A model generated the notes under the pieces. It was not told where the DNA came from and searched no databases. It saw only the letters and a list, made by a program, of their open reading frames with translations. Below, piece by piece: positions 27,139 through 36,648 of a stretch of DNA of 64,000 nucleotides. Position 1 is the stretch's first letter; each line of letters begins with the position of its first letter. This DNA is from Anaeromicrobium sediminis (lineage in GTDB: Bacteria; Bacillota; Clostridia; Peptostreptococcales; Thermotaleaceae), in NCBI RefSeq assembly GCF_002270055.1, contig NZ_NIBG01000007.1, positions 140,559-204,558 of the forward strand. The letters are read 5' to 3'. The translations under genes and the position numbers were made by a program.

Positions 27139-28752
27139 ATGTCAGCATTAGTGTTTGGTCACAAAAACCCTGATACAGATTCAATAACTTCGGCCATTGC
27201 CTTTTCCCATTTAAAAAATCAATTAGGTCTTAACTCTATCCCTTGTGTATTAGGGTCTATTAATAAGGAATCAAAATATGTATTAGACTATTTTAATGTG
27301 GATGAACCAATTTATATAGACAATGTAAAAACCCAATTAGAAGATTTAAATTTAAAAAAAGTGACAGGCCTTTATCCAGAGGCATCAATCTTAACAGCTT
27401 ATAAGAGTATGCAAGATAATAAATTAAAAACTCTACCTATTATAAATGAAGATGGAAAGTTACTAGGTATAACTACCATGTATGATATAGCCGTATCTTC
27501 CATAAAGGGAAACTTTTATCATTTAAATACAACCTTGTCTAATGTGGCAAAGGGATTAGATGGAACTATTATTACGGGAGATGAGAGAATTTTAGATGGA
27601 AACATATTAGTTGCGGCCTTCTACTATGAAAGTTTAAAGGGAAGATTATCTTCAAATACTATAGTTATAGTTGGAGATAGATATGACATTATAGAATATT
27701 CATTAGAATCTAATGTACAACTGTTAATCATTACTGGCAATCAAGAGATTCCAGCAGAATACATAGAAGATGGAAAGAAAAGAAATATTCCTATAATTTC
27801 AGTGCCTACGGATACATATATTACATCAAAAATAATAAATCAGTGTAATTTTGTATCATCAATTATGAAAAGAAAAGACCTTGTAAAATTTAAGCTTACA
27901 GATTATACAGAAGAAATAAAAGATGAGATGGTTAATACTAATTTTAGTAATTATCCTGTAGTAGATGAAAACCATATATTCAAAGGTTTCATAAGTAGAA
28001 AACACTTATTAAGCCCTGTAGGTAAAAATGTGATCCTTGTAGATCATAACGAATATGGACAAAGTGCTGAAGGTTTAAAGGAAGCTAATATTCTTGAAAT
28101 AGTAGACCATCACAAATTAGGAGATATAGCTACAACTACTCCAATTAACTTTAGAAATATTCCGGTAGGTAGTACATGTACTGTTGTATATAGTTTATTT
28201 AAGGAAAACAATATAGAAATTCCTAAGACTATTGCAGGCGTATTGTTATCAGGTATCATATCTGATACTCTTTTCTTTAAATCTCCTACTACTACCTTCT
28301 TTGATAAAGAAGCAGTAGACGCATTAAATAAAATATTAAATTTAAATTTAGAGGAATTCTCCACTAACATGTTTAAGGCAGGTACTTCTTTAGAGGGCCA
28401 AACTATTGAGGAAATATTCTTTAAAGACTTTAAAGAATTTGATATTGAAGGATTTAAAGTGGGAGTAGGACAAGTATTTACTCTAGCCGTTGAAGACATA
28501 TTAAATAAAAAAGAAGAATTTTTAGAATTTATAAACTCCATACACCATGCTAAGGATTATCACCTTACCCTATTGCTAGCTACGGATATTATTAATGAAG
28601 GATCTTATTTATTGTTTGAATCTAACAATAAGCAAATTATTCCTATAGCCTTTAATGTGGATAATATACAGGGAGTATTCTCTTCAGGAGTAGTTTCTAG
28701 AAAGAAACAAGTAATTCCTAGAATTACAGATGCAATAAATACATTAAAATAA
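27139..28752 (+). CDS. ppaC: Manganese-dependent inorganic pyrophosphatase with CBS and DRTGG domains
   Basis: The 537-residue family II pyrophosphatase has DHH motifs (GHKNPDTDSI at the start; LVDHNEYGQS and IVDHHKLGD near 300-327) and a DHHA2 domain at the C-terminus (SRKKQVIPRI). Between the first and later catalytic parts lies a long insert: a CBS domain pair interrupted by a DRTGG domain (about 65-295), as in nucleotide-regulated clostridial CBS-PPases. These are inhibited by AMP/ADP and activated by ATP or diadenosine polyphosphates. The enzyme drives biosynthesis by removing PPi in the cytoplasm. Confidence 0.95.
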   Translation: MSALVFGHKNPDTDSITSAIAFSHLKNQLGLNSIPCVLGSINKESKYVLDYFNVDEPIYIDNVKTQLEDLNLKKVTGLYPEASILTAYKSMQDNKLKTLPIINEDGKLLGITTMYDIAVSSIKGNFYHLNTTLSNVAKGLDGTIITGDERILDGNILVAAFYYESLKGRLSSNTIVIVGDRYDIIEYSLESNVQLLIITGNQEIPAEYIEDGKKRNIPIISVPTDTYITSKIINQCNFVSSIMKRKDLVKFKLTDYTEEIKDEMVNTNFSNYPVVDENHIFKGFISRKHLLSPVGKNVILVDHNEYGQSAEGLKEANILEIVDHHKLGDIATTTPINFRNIPVGSTCTVVYSLFKENNIEIPKTIAGVLLSGIISDTLFFKSPTTTFFDKEAVDALNKILNLNLEEFSTNMFKAGTSLEGQTIEEIFFKDFKEFDIEGFKVGVGQVFTLAVEDILNKKEEFLEFINSIHHAKDYHLTLLLATDIINEGSYLLFESNNKQIIPIAFNVDNIQGVFSSGVVSRKKQVIPRITDAINTLK

Positions 28753-28754
28753 AA

Positions 28755-28795
28755 CCATAAAGAAAGTCCCTAGTTTATAGGGACTTTCTTTATGG
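28755..28795. terminator. Terminator between convergent genes
   Basis: CCATAAAGAAAGTCCC / GGGACTTTCTTTATGG perfect stem between the pyrophosphatase and the leftward amidotransferase-like gene; it can serve both. Confidence 0.85.
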
Positions 28796-28839
28796 ACAAA
28801 AAATAATTTAATAATAATATGATTTAACAATAAAAGTTA

Positions 28840-29583
28840 TTAGATTGATTTATTTATTAATAATTTAAATACTTCTAATTGCTTCCTATGAACCTTTGAC
28901 ATCATTTCAGGATGCCATTGTACTCCTAGCACAAACTTATAACCCTTATGCTCTATTGCTTCTATTATATTGTCACTGGCCCAAGCAATCTTTTTTATGC
29001 CTTTTCCTAACTTCTTTAATGATTGATGATGAACACTGTTAACCCATATTTCTTTTTGACCAAATGCCTCATATAAACTGCTATCTTCTACTATTTTTAT
29101 CTTGTGACTTACTTCATATCTAGGTAATATGTTAGACATATGTTTCAAATCTGTATCCAATTGACTATATATGTCTTGATATAGATTTCCTCCAAAGTGT
29201 ACATTAATCAATTGACAACCTCTACAAATTCCTAATATAGGTTTATCTCTTTTTAATACGGCTTTTAATAATTTCAGTTCAAACATATCCCTTTTGGTAT
29301 TGATATGATCTATATTTTTATGGAGTTCTTCATCATAATGTTTTGGATGTATATCAGATCCTCCTGTAAATAAAAATCCATCCATCTTATCTACTATGGC
29401 TTCTATGTAATCATCATCCATAATAAGTGGAATAGCTACAGGAATTCCTCCAGCCCTCTTAACACATTCTGAATAATCCATAGTACTCATTAGCATATTT
29501 TGATCAACCATTCCCCTTACCCTTCCATTTAAATGTTCATGAGCATTAACATGATATGTAGTCAATCCTATAGTAGGCTTCAT
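28840..29583 (-). CDS. Gamma-glutamyl-GABA hydrolase-like class I glutamine amidotransferase (PuuD family)
   Basis: The 247-residue Peptidase_C26 family protein has FTGGSDIHPKHYDE, the nucleophile Cys in LGICRGCQLINVHFGG (about 108-123), NSVHHQS, and the catalytic His/Glu in LGVQWHPEM. It likely cleaves gamma-glutamyl amide bonds of small amines or amino acids in the cytoplasm. It is a single gene. The ATG at 29583 is chosen over the GTG at 29595 because AGAGGTGG lies 8 bases before it. Confidence 0.9.
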   Translation of the reverse strand: MKPTIGLTTYHVNAHEHLNGRVRGMVDQNMLMSTMDYSECVKRAGGIPVAIPLIMDDDYIEAIVDKMDGFLFTGGSDIHPKHYDEELHKNIDHINTKRDMFELKLLKAVLKRDKPILGICRGCQLINVHFGGNLYQDIYSQLDTDLKHMSNILPRYEVSHKIKIVEDSSLYEAFGQKEIWVNSVHHQSLKKLGKGIKKIAWASDNIIEAIEHKGYKFVLGVQWHPEMMSKVHRKQLEVFKLLINKSI

Positions 29584-29674
29584 ATACAATCCCACCTCTT
29601 TATCCTTTTATTATGCTATATTAGACTATCAAAAATAATATGCCCTTTTTATTTATGATTCCCTAATAAAACAA

Positions 29675-29704
29675 AAAAACATGGACAAATTAATCCATGT
29701 TTTT
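29675..29704 (-). terminator. Terminator of the rRNA methyltransferase gene
   Basis: AAAAACATGGA / TCCATGTTTTT stem with T-tract on the minus strand. Confidence 0.8.
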
Positions 29705-29707
29705 AGC

Positions 29708-30904
29708 TTATTTTAACTTTTTAATAAAAGCTACCTTTAAATAATTACCCTCTTTAAAGTTTTTATTTACTCTGAAATCTGAAGGTAGGGAGAATTGTTC
29801 TAATATTTTATATTTTCCCTTCATTTCTTTAAATGCAGTTTCTATAAATCCTTTAAACTTTTTCATATCAAAGGTACTACAATTGGTAGATGCCACTATT
29901 ACTCCATTATTCTCTGTTATGGCTATGGCTTCCTTTAATAAATCCTTGTAATCCTTTGACGCACTAAATTTAAACTTTTTAGATTTTGCAAAGCTTGGTG
30001 GATCTAGGATTACCATATCAAATTTCAATTCCTTTTTAACAGCATATTTAAAATAGTTAAATACATCTTCTACTACTATGTCTTCAGCTTCATAATCTAT
30101 ATTATTTATGGAAAAATGCTCTATGGTCTTACTTAAACTCCTATTAGCCAAATCCACACTAGTAGTTTTTTTAGCTCCCCCTAGGGCTGCAAATATGGAA
30201 AATGCCCCCGTATAAGAAAAAGTATTAAGAACAGTCTTTCCCTTTGCATATTTATCCCTAATAGTCCTTCTCACATCCCTTTGGTCTAAAAACACTCCTA
30301 CCATGGCTCCCTCATTAAGGTATATAGCAAAATTTACACCATTTTCCTTAACTATAATAGGATTTTCTGCCTTTTCACCCATTACAAAATCATTATCTTC
30401 TATGTATTTACCTGATGTATCAAATCTCTTCTTTTCATATATTCCTTTAAATTCAACTAATTTCTTTAAAGAATTTATTACTTCATCTCTAAACTTATAT
30501 ATTCCTTTACTATACCAATTTATAAGATAGTACCCATCAAAATATTCAACAGTAAAGCCTCCAATTCCATCTCCTTCTCCATTGAATACCCTAAATGCCG
30601 TAGTATTTTTACTACTATAAAAGGATACCCTTTTATTTAAAGCTGATACTAGTTTCTTTTCAAAGAATTTAATATCTATCTTTTCATTTTCCTTAGTAGT
30701 TAAAACCCAACCTAGCCCTTTGTTTTGTTTTCCGTAATATCCTCTTCCTATAAACTTGTTTTTTTCTGTCACAAGCTTTATTATTTCACCTTCATTTTTC
30801 AAATCATTTCCATTTATTAATGCTTCCTTAAAAATTAATGGATATCCATTTTTAAATTTGTCTGCAAATTTTGATTTAACTTTTAATATAATTTCTCTGC
30901 TCAT
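29708..30904 (-). CDS. Class I SAM-dependent rRNA methyltransferase (RlmI-like)
   Basis: The 398-residue protein has an N-terminal PUA-like domain (to about 75), a middle EEHEE-type domain and a C-terminal Rossmann methyltransferase domain with VLNTFSYTGAFSIFAALGGAKK (SAM site), TSVDLANRSL, and LDPPSFAKSK as catalytic motif IV. The order matches RlmI/YwbD-type 23S rRNA (cytosine-5) methyltransferases. The exact target base is not proven by sequence. It is probably a single gene. Confidence 0.9.
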   Translation of the reverse strand: MSREIILKVKSKFADKFKNGYPLIFKEALINGNDLKNEGEIIKLVTEKNKFIGRGYYGKQNKGLGWVLTTKENEKIDIKFFEKKLVSALNKRVSFYSSKNTTAFRVFNGEGDGIGGFTVEYFDGYYLINWYSKGIYKFRDEVINSLKKLVEFKGIYEKKRFDTSGKYIEDNDFVMGEKAENPIIVKENGVNFAIYLNEGAMVGVFLDQRDVRRTIRDKYAKGKTVLNTFSYTGAFSIFAALGGAKKTTSVDLANRSLSKTIEHFSINNIDYEAEDIVVEDVFNYFKYAVKKELKFDMVILDPPSFAKSKKFKFSASKDYKDLLKEAIAITENNGVIVASTNCSTFDMKKFKGFIETAFKEMKGKYKILEQFSLPSDFRVNKNFKEGNYLKVAFIKKLK

Positions 30905-30984
30905 AATTCCATCCTATCTATTCTTTTTCAATACCTACTATTATATCTATTTTATCCCAAATTGCCTATATGTTATTTTATAAT

Positions 30985-31542
30985 TTAATTTTCTTCAGAA
31001 TAAATTTCTTTTCCATCTTCTAACAAACTAATTTTTTTAATAATTCTATTAGTTCCTCTCCTAGATATATTATCTATTAAAACCCCTTCTCCATTAAGGG
31101 ATATTTGAATTCCTATGGGATCATTTTCTCCCTTTTCATGAAAATCAATCCTCACATCTGTAGCTCTTTTTAATAATTCTTCATCTAATATGAATACAAC
31201 AAAATGGGTACGGTCCATATCCTTGAATTGAAAATATATTAATTTATCTTCTTTATCTTCTGGTACAACCGTGTCCACGTTTATATATTTAATTTCTTTA
31301 TTTTCCTTATTTAATATGAATCTTGCTACTCCTCGTTCTTTTTTTCTTTTAAAAAGAGTAATTCTACTATGTACTAATTCTACTTCACTTATACTAGTCA
31401 TTTTATTTTCATCTAAATAATCATATATCTGTGTTTCAATATCCCTATTATCTTTAAAAGTATTTTCAGAACTGACTCCACAAGATGTAAATAATACTAC
31501 CATACAAAATAATAAAACTATTTTTTTCACTGTTCCTTTCAA
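30985..31542 (-). CDS. Hypothetical lipoprotein, 185 aa
   Basis: Read from the TTG at 31542 (GGGAGTG 8 bases upstream), the protein begins with a lipoprotein signal peptide (KKIVLLFCMVVLFTSCG; lipid Cys at about 21) and continues as a 160-residue soluble domain rich in Glu, Lys and Asp. An ATG at 31590 would add a charged N-terminus that hides the signal peptide and overlaps the acetyltransferase gene. It is probably cotranscribed with that gene. The family is not recognised. Confidence 0.7.
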   Translation of the reverse strand: MKGTVKKIVLLFCMVVLFTSCGVSSENTFKDNRDIETQIYDYLDENKMTSISEVELVHSRITLFKRKKERGVARFILNKENKEIKYINVDTVVPEDKEDKLIYFQFKDMDRTHFVVFILDEELLKRATDVRIDFHEKGENDPIGIQISLNGEGVLIDNISRRGTNRIIKKISLLEDGKEIYSEEN

Positions 31543-31568
31543 ATAACATTCACTCCCATATGACCATA

Positions 31569-32072
31569 TTAATTTTTTTCTAATATCCATTTATAAAACT
31601 TTTCATCTTCCTCATACAAGTCCATTCCTACCTTTAAAAGTACCCTTTGAGAAGGCACATTATGTTTTTGTGTAACTGCAAATACGGATTTTGTCTCTTC
31701 CTGTTCAAATGCCCATTTAATAATAGTATTTAGTGCCTCTGTCATATAGGATTTCCCTCTATATTCTTCTTCCATGCCATACCCAACTTCTATCTTACCA
31801 TCCTTATCTGGTATATGCTTAAATCCTACCCTTCCTACGACACGATTTTCTTCTTTCAATATTATTTGCCAGTAGGTGTAGAACAGATAGTTTTTAGGAT
31901 CTTTTTTTATATTATTTATTTTTATTTTATATACAATTCTCATGAGATTGCTTAGTTGTCCATTAGATTTCAGTCCAGCTTTTCTTTCTACCAATTCCTT
32001 ATCTACAAGACTATTCTCTAATTCCTTTAAAGTTAGTGGTACTAATCTTAATCTATGTGAATTCAATTCCAT
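31569..32072 (-). CDS. GNAT family N-acetyltransferase (RimJ-like)
   Basis: The 167-residue protein has the Acetyltransf_3 arrangement: LRLVPLTLKELE at the start, VVGRVGFKHIP, GYGMEEEYRGKSYMTEAL (acetyl-CoA pyrophosphate loop, about 98-115) and TQKHNVPSQRVLLKVGM. It transfers an acetyl group from acetyl-CoA to an amine. Relatives act on ribosomal protein N-termini or small molecules, and the substrate is not clear. It is the first gene of a pair with the lipoprotein. Confidence 0.85.
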   Translation of the reverse strand: MELNSHRLRLVPLTLKELENSLVDKELVERKAGLKSNGQLSNLMRIVYKIKINNIKKDPKNYLFYTYWQIILKEENRVVGRVGFKHIPDKDGKIEVGYGMEEEYRGKSYMTEALNTIIKWAFEQEETKSVFAVTQKHNVPSQRVLLKVGMDLYEEDEKFYKWILEKN

Positions 32073-32208
32073 CAATAGGCCACCTACTTTCCCCTTAATA
32101 ATCTTTCATATTTAACCCCAAATAAATTATATTATAAAAAAGTCTTTATTATAAAGATTTTTTGGAAAATGTTCCATTGAAATTTTAGTATATAATAAAT
32201 TAGGATTT

Positions 32209-32237
32209 TTTACACACACCAGGTTTTTCGGTATAAT
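32209..32237 (+). promoter_or_regulatory. Sigma-A promoter of the 206-aa membrane protein gene
   Basis: TTTACA (32209-32214), a 17-base spacer and TATAAT (32232-32237), about 34 bases before the TTG start. Confidence 0.75.
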
Positions 32238-32270
32238 TTGGATAAAGTGATTTTATAGGAGGTATTTAAC

Positions 32271-32891
32271 TTGGGCTTAATTCCATTATTTATATCTGTA
32301 ATTATTTATTCAATACAAGGTCTTTCTAGAAGTTTACAACGATATATGGGATACTACTTAATAGAGGATTCTCCCCTTGTTACAGCTTTATTTGCACTAA
32401 TTGTAACATTGTTTCAATTCGAGAAGCTCATTACTGACCCTAGTGATTTCAGTTCTGTAGACTACAGATTTTTACTAGGATTTGTAGTTATTATGGCATT
32501 AGTCACTATATCTAATCGCCTTAGGGTAAAAACACTTCGCATATATAATATACCTAAAGATATAGTCATAGATATATTAAATGAAAATTTTAAAAAGCAT
32601 AAATTAAATTTAGTTAGGGATAATGATACTTATTCATCCTATAAAGTAGATGACACTAATATTAATTTTAAATTAGATGATAGTATGCTTGTTGGAGATG
32701 GTTTAGTTCTTCGACTAAATGGATATAAGGAAATATTAGATTTCCATAGCTTTTGGGATAATTTAAAATATGACTTAGAAAATGAACTATCACCTGAAGA
32801 TAATAATATTAATCCATCAGAATTAATATTATCACTTATAGGATTATTTATTATAGTTTATTTTTCTTATGCTATAAACTTTGGAATATAA
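32271..32891 (+). CDS. Hypothetical membrane protein, 206 aa
   Basis: The protein starts at TTG with AGGAGG 8 bases upstream. It has two N-terminal helices (about 5-20 and 38-50) and one near 72-88, a soluble middle domain (about 95-180; RIYNIPKDIVIDILNENFKKHKLNL, which looks like a small alpha-beta fold) and one C-terminal helix (LILSLIGLFIIVYFSYAI). It has its own promoter and terminator. I do not recognise a family. Confidence 0.75.
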   Translation: MGLIPLFISVIIYSIQGLSRSLQRYMGYYLIEDSPLVTALFALIVTLFQFEKLITDPSDFSSVDYRFLLGFVVIMALVTISNRLRVKTLRIYNIPKDIVIDILNENFKKHKLNLVRDNDTYSSYKVDDTNINFKLDDSMLVGDGLVLRLNGYKEILDFHSFWDNLKYDLENELSPEDNNINPSELILSLIGLFIIVYFSYAINFGI

Positions 32892-32955
32892 TATAAAAAA
32901 TACTATTCTACATTAATAAAATGAGGATAGGCCCATTGAAAAGTAAAGTAATCAT

Positions 32956-32990
32956 AATCTTTTATCTATTAGATAAAAGATTTTTTTATT
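32956..32990 (+). terminator. Terminator after the 206-aa membrane protein gene
   Basis: AATCTTTTATCT / AGATAAAAGATT stem with a 3-base loop followed by T7. Confidence 0.85.
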
Positions 32991-33105
32991 GGATAAAAAA
33001 CCTAATGATTTAACTGACCTTTGTCATACATTTATAAAGTATATATAAGTAACAAAATTGGTAAAATAAAAATGACATTTTAGAACAAACAAGGGCGGTA
33101 TAATA

Positions 33106-33609
33106 ATGCATATAATCGTTTCTCTTTTATTTATGATAGTTGCTTTCAAGTGGGGAGATTTGAAAAATTGGAAATTATATTATCCTACAATCTTATATTT
33201 TGCTATTGGTGATTTGGCCTATAACTTTTTAACATGTAATAATCCCCTTTGGATATATGAGTCTCCAATTTTTACACACACATTTAGTGATTTACTAGTA
33301 CTATCTATAGCTTTTCCTTCTTTTGTTTTAGTTTTTTTACCACATTATCCGGATGGATTTATGAATCAAATAATTTATATAGGAATCTGTGTGTTTATTT
33401 GTTCAATATTAGAGTATATTTCCTATTCTCTAGGTTACTTTTCTTATCACAATGGATGGAGTATTTGGTGGTCAGCTATACTTTATTGTATTGCTTTCCC
33501 CCTATTGATTCTTCACTATAAAAAACCCCTTTTGGTTTGGCCTATATCCATTGTATTAGCTCTTGGTACTTTATTATTATTTGATATACCTTTAAAAATC
33601 TTAAAGTAG
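33106..33609 (+). CDS. CBO0543 family membrane protein, 167 aa
   Basis: The protein has about five hydrophobic helices and the family-type segments KNWKLYYPTILYFAIGDLAYNFLT and PLWIYESP. This matches the CBO0543 family of small clostridial/bacillar membrane proteins of unknown function. It is followed 47 bp later by a second, longer member, and the two probably form an operon. Confidence 0.8.
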   Translation: MHIIVSLLFMIVAFKWGDLKNWKLYYPTILYFAIGDLAYNFLTCNNPLWIYESPIFTHTFSDLLVLSIAFPSFVLVFLPHYPDGFMNQIIYIGICVFICSILEYISYSLGYFSYHNGWSIWWSAILYCIAFPLLILHYKKPLLVWPISIVLALGTLLLFDIPLKILK

Positions 33610-33656
33610 AGCTTTTAGACAACAGGATATAATAAATAATTGTATGGAGGTTAATA

Positions 33657-34223
33657 ATGAACAGTCAATATCCTTCTTGGGAGCATATAGTAGAACTTCG
33701 CATAAAGTTAAGAGATGCCAATTTATCATATTGGTTTCATCATGATTTGTTTTCATTCGGCTGGTGGATAATTGTGTTTTTAACTATAGCTCCTTGGATA
33801 ATATGGTGGAAGCTTGTGAATAAATCACGACTAACAGAAATATTGTTATATGGATCTTTTATATCAATATTAACAACAGTCTTAGATGTACTTGGTGCTA
33901 CTTTTGTTCTTTGGGGATATCCTACTATGTTAGAGCCAGGAGTACCGCCTATGGTTCCTGCTAATTTGTCAGTTTTCCCTGTAGGTTATATGTTATTATA
34001 TCAATATTTCCCCAAATGGATAAAATTTTTAATTGCTGCTACAGGCATGTCTTTTATCTTTTCTTTTATTGGAGAACCTGTTTTGGCATGGTTAAATATA
34101 TATGAGAATAATAATTGGAAATCTATATATTCTTTTCCTATTTATATAATAATTGCACTATTCTTTAAATACATAATTGAAAGAATCATATCAAGACAGA
34201 GAATTGAACAAATTAAGAAATAA
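33657..34223 (+). CDS. CBO0543-like membrane protein, 188 aa
   Basis: The protein has a hydrophilic N-terminus (about 30 residues; WEHIVELRIKLRD) and about five helices, with FGWWIIVFLTIAPWIIWW, VLDVLGATFVLWGYP and YMLLYQYFPKW, as in the larger CBO0543-like proteins that often sit next to spore or membrane genes. GGAGG precedes the ATG and a terminator follows. No function is known. Confidence 0.75.
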   Translation: MNSQYPSWEHIVELRIKLRDANLSYWFHHDLFSFGWWIIVFLTIAPWIIWWKLVNKSRLTEILLYGSFISILTTVLDVLGATFVLWGYPTMLEPGVPPMVPANLSVFPVGYMLLYQYFPKWIKFLIAATGMSFIFSFIGEPVLAWLNIYENNNWKSIYSFPIYIIIALFFKYIIERIISRQRIEQIKK

Positions 34224-34241
34224 ATATTTAAACATTCCAAG

Positions 34242-34290
34242 AAAAATACGTTAGAAATTAGGAATCAGATTCCATTTCTAACGTATTTTT
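34242..34290 (+). terminator. Terminator of the CBO0543-like pair
   Basis: AAAAATACGTTAGAAAT / ATTTCTAACGTATTTTT stem of 17 pairs with a T-tract. Confidence 0.85.
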
Positions 34291-34323
34291 TGTCTTAGGT
34301 CTAGTTGGTTTTCCCAAGAAGTT

Positions 34324-34352
34324 TTACACAAATATGTTTTTATTTTGTGTAA
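34324..34352. promoter_or_regulatory. Inverted repeat before the kinase gene, candidate operator
   Basis: TTACACAAA and TTTGTGTAA, perfect 9-bp arms with an 11-base spacer, lie upstream of a -10 TATAAT (34389-34394; weak -35 TTGAAG). It has no T-tract, so an operator is more likely than a terminator. Confidence 0.5.
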
Positions 34353-34437
34353 CTAGAAATTTATTGAAGTGTTTTGGTACTATTATAGTATAATAATGAA
34401 AAAAGATAATAATAAAACTGAATTGAGGAGTGATACT

Positions 34438-35745
34438 TTGGATGTTATTAAAGCAAATCGACGGAAAATTGAAAATATATTTGCCATGTGCATTTTAACA
34501 GTTTTCATGGGGCAAATCTATATAAGCCCTTATACTTACGGTTTTAGGTTATCTTTAGCTGTTGTTGTATTGTCTTTATTTCTATTATATTTTAAGGATT
34601 ATAACGAACTTCTTATTTGCACATTGGTAGGATTTTTAATGTTTGCCTTTAGGGGTATGATTACATATCTAAGTAGCGGCAACTTAACTTTAAGCGATGT
34701 GGCCATGATATATATACCTGTAATTGCCTTCTATATCCCCTTTGGATTACTCTTTCGTCTATTAGAAGTACGAGCCATGTCTAATAGACCCCTTAATTTC
34801 ATGCTGAGTCTATGGGTTTGTGATTCCTTTTCAAACTTAATTGAAGCCTGCTTTCGTAAGGTTTGGACATCAGGCCCCTTTGATAAGATTGTTATGGCCA
34901 TCATCATAATGGGAGGGTTAAGAACCATTGTGACTTATATGGTTTATTGGTTGAGTAATTACTATGTGAGTCGATTTAAAATAGATCAAAAAGAAAAGTA
35001 TTATAAAGAACTAGTCCTATTTACATCACGATTAAAAACAGAACTTTTTTTCTTAAAGAAATCAAGAAGCGAAATAGAAAGCACAGTATCCTTCCTCCAT
35101 GAATATTATCAGAAGGTCAATGACCCAGATTTAAAGGGACCACTTCTTAAAATTGCAAAGGATATACATGAGGTAAAAAAGGATTATCTTCGAGTTATAG
35201 CTGGTATGGAATCGGCTTTTACTATGAAAAGTCCAATTAACTATATGAGTAATAGGGATATACTCTTTATCATTAAAGATAACATGGTTAAAATTGCACA
35301 AAAGCAACATAAGAAAATAATTGTAACAGTTGACTATAATACTTTATTTACCTTAAAGGAATATTATCCAATTATATCTATCTTAAATAATTTAACCATT
35401 AATAGCATAGATGCAATTCATAACTATGGACATGTTTATATTGATTGTCTTTACACAGATGATTTAATTAGATTTAGGGTTAAAGATAATGGAGTAGGTA
35501 TAAGAGAAGATAAATTAGATGCCATATTTGGAGCTGGATACTCAACTAAATATGATAAAGTCACAGGAGAAATGTCTAGTGGTATTGGTTTAACACATGT
35601 GGAACAAATTGTAAAAAAACATTTTGAAGGTCATATTAGTGTAAGGTCTGAGTTAGGTAATTTTACAGAATTTATTGTGGAAATACCTTATGTAAAAGTT
35701 GGTGGAGGTCTATCAAATGATACATTCAATTTACGTTGTAGATGA
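34438..35745 (+). CDS. Sensor histidine kinase, GlnK (YcbA)-like
   Basis: The 435-residue kinase has a membrane half with about five or six helices (to about 180), a coiled dimerization region with candidate phospho-His in VSFLHEYYQ or DIHEVKKDY, and an HATPase domain (about 300-430) with NLTINSIDAIHNYG, DNGVGIREDKLDAIFGAGYST and SGIGLTHVEQI. The partner regulator and the downstream symporter match the B. subtilis glnK-glnL-glnT layout, so sensing of glutamine or glutamate is inferred. The TTG at 34438 is chosen because GAGGAG lies 7 bases upstream; ATG/GTG codons farther up lack such a site. Confidence 0.85.
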   Translation: MDVIKANRRKIENIFAMCILTVFMGQIYISPYTYGFRLSLAVVVLSLFLLYFKDYNELLICTLVGFLMFAFRGMITYLSSGNLTLSDVAMIYIPVIAFYIPFGLLFRLLEVRAMSNRPLNFMLSLWVCDSFSNLIEACFRKVWTSGPFDKIVMAIIIMGGLRTIVTYMVYWLSNYYVSRFKIDQKEKYYKELVLFTSRLKTELFFLKKSRSEIESTVSFLHEYYQKVNDPDLKGPLLKIAKDIHEVKKDYLRVIAGMESAFTMKSPINYMSNRDILFIIKDNMVKIAQKQHKKIIVTVDYNTLFTLKEYYPIISILNNLTINSIDAIHNYGHVYIDCLYTDDLIRFRVKDNGVGIREDKLDAIFGAGYSTKYDKVTGEMSSGIGLTHVEQIVKKHFEGHISVRSELGNFTEFIVEIPYVKVGGGLSNDTFNLRCR

Positions 35746-36583
35746 TGATATAAGTATAGTAAATGTTTTAAATAACTTAATAGATGAACATTACCCAGGC
35801 TCCTTTACTGGCATGGCCACTACAGGTAATAAAGCAATAGAAGAAATAATTAAACTTAAACCAGATATTGTTTTGCTTGATTACCTACTTCCCGATAAGG
35901 ATGGTCTTGAAGTCATTAGAGAAATTCAAAGTGTATATTTACCTGTAATTATTATGATTTCAGAGGTTTCTGATAAAAATATGATTGCAAAGGCATATAA
36001 TAATCATATTGAATTTTTTATTAATAAGCCTATAAATGTTATAGAAGTCATGGCCGTAATAAACAAGGCTAAAAAATATTTAATGATGGAAAATACTATA
36101 GATTACTTTAGGGAAGCATTTACAAACCTTAATTATTTATCAACCTTTGAATCTAGAAAAAGACCTATTAGTAGGCATGAAAAAATCAAAAGGCTTTATA
36201 GTAAGTTAGGTATTATAGGAGAAAGTGGTTGTGAAGATCTTATTAATGCTCTTATGTGGGTTCTTGAGTTAAATGGTAATAAATATAGGCTTTCAGATAT
36301 GTACAAATCCCTTGTGGAAAATCCTGAGGATAAAAGTCAGTTATATGCAATTGAGCAACGGATACGGCGTACTATTACAAAGGCATTTAACACTATGGCT
36401 TCCCTTGGTGTGGAAGATTATCTAAATCCCGTCTTTGAAAATTACAGTGCTCAAATATTTGATTTTAATGAATTACGTAAACAGATGAATTATTTAAAAG
36501 GTCGATCCCAGGAACAAGGAAAAATTAATATAAGAAAATTCATTGAAAGCAGTATTGTAATCTTAAATAATGTGTGTGAATAA
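35717..36583 (+). CDS. Response regulator with YcbB domain (GlnL-like)
   Basis: The 288-residue protein has a receiver domain (about 1-120; IYVVDDDISIVN, phospho-Asp in VLLDYLLPDKDG, Lys in FINKPIN) followed by a C-terminal YcbB-type DNA-binding region (about 160-288; AIEQRIRRTITKAFNTMASLG). GlnL/YcbB of B. subtilis has this order and activates a glutamine/glutamate carrier gene by binding direct repeats. Its gene overlaps the kinase gene by 29 bases and has GGTGGAGG before the ATG. Confidence 0.88.
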   Translation: MIHSIYVVDDDISIVNVLNNLIDEHYPGSFTGMATTGNKAIEEIIKLKPDIVLLDYLLPDKDGLEVIREIQSVYLPVIIMISEVSDKNMIAKAYNNHIEFFINKPINVIEVMAVINKAKKYLMMENTIDYFREAFTNLNYLSTFESRKRPISRHEKIKRLYSKLGIIGESGCEDLINALMWVLELNGNKYRLSDMYKSLVENPEDKSQLYAIEQRIRRTITKAFNTMASLGVEDYLNPVFENYSAQIFDFNELRKQMNYLKGRSQEQGKINIRKFIESSIVILNNVCE

Positions 36584-36613
36584 ACAAAATTTAAAATAGT
36601 CAGAAAATAATAA

Positions 36614-36648
36614 GTCTGTAGTAGTCTTTTTCTGTCTTTTTCCGTCTG
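36614..36648 (+). promoter_or_regulatory. Four GTCT repeats at exact 10-bp period, candidate regulator site
   Basis: GTCT begins at 36614, 36624, 36634 and 36644; the central two units are GTCTTTTTCT and GTCTTTTTCC. They end about 28 bases before a -10 TATAAT (36676-36681) that has no good -35, the layout of an activator-dependent promoter for the symporter gene. Confidence 0.7.
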
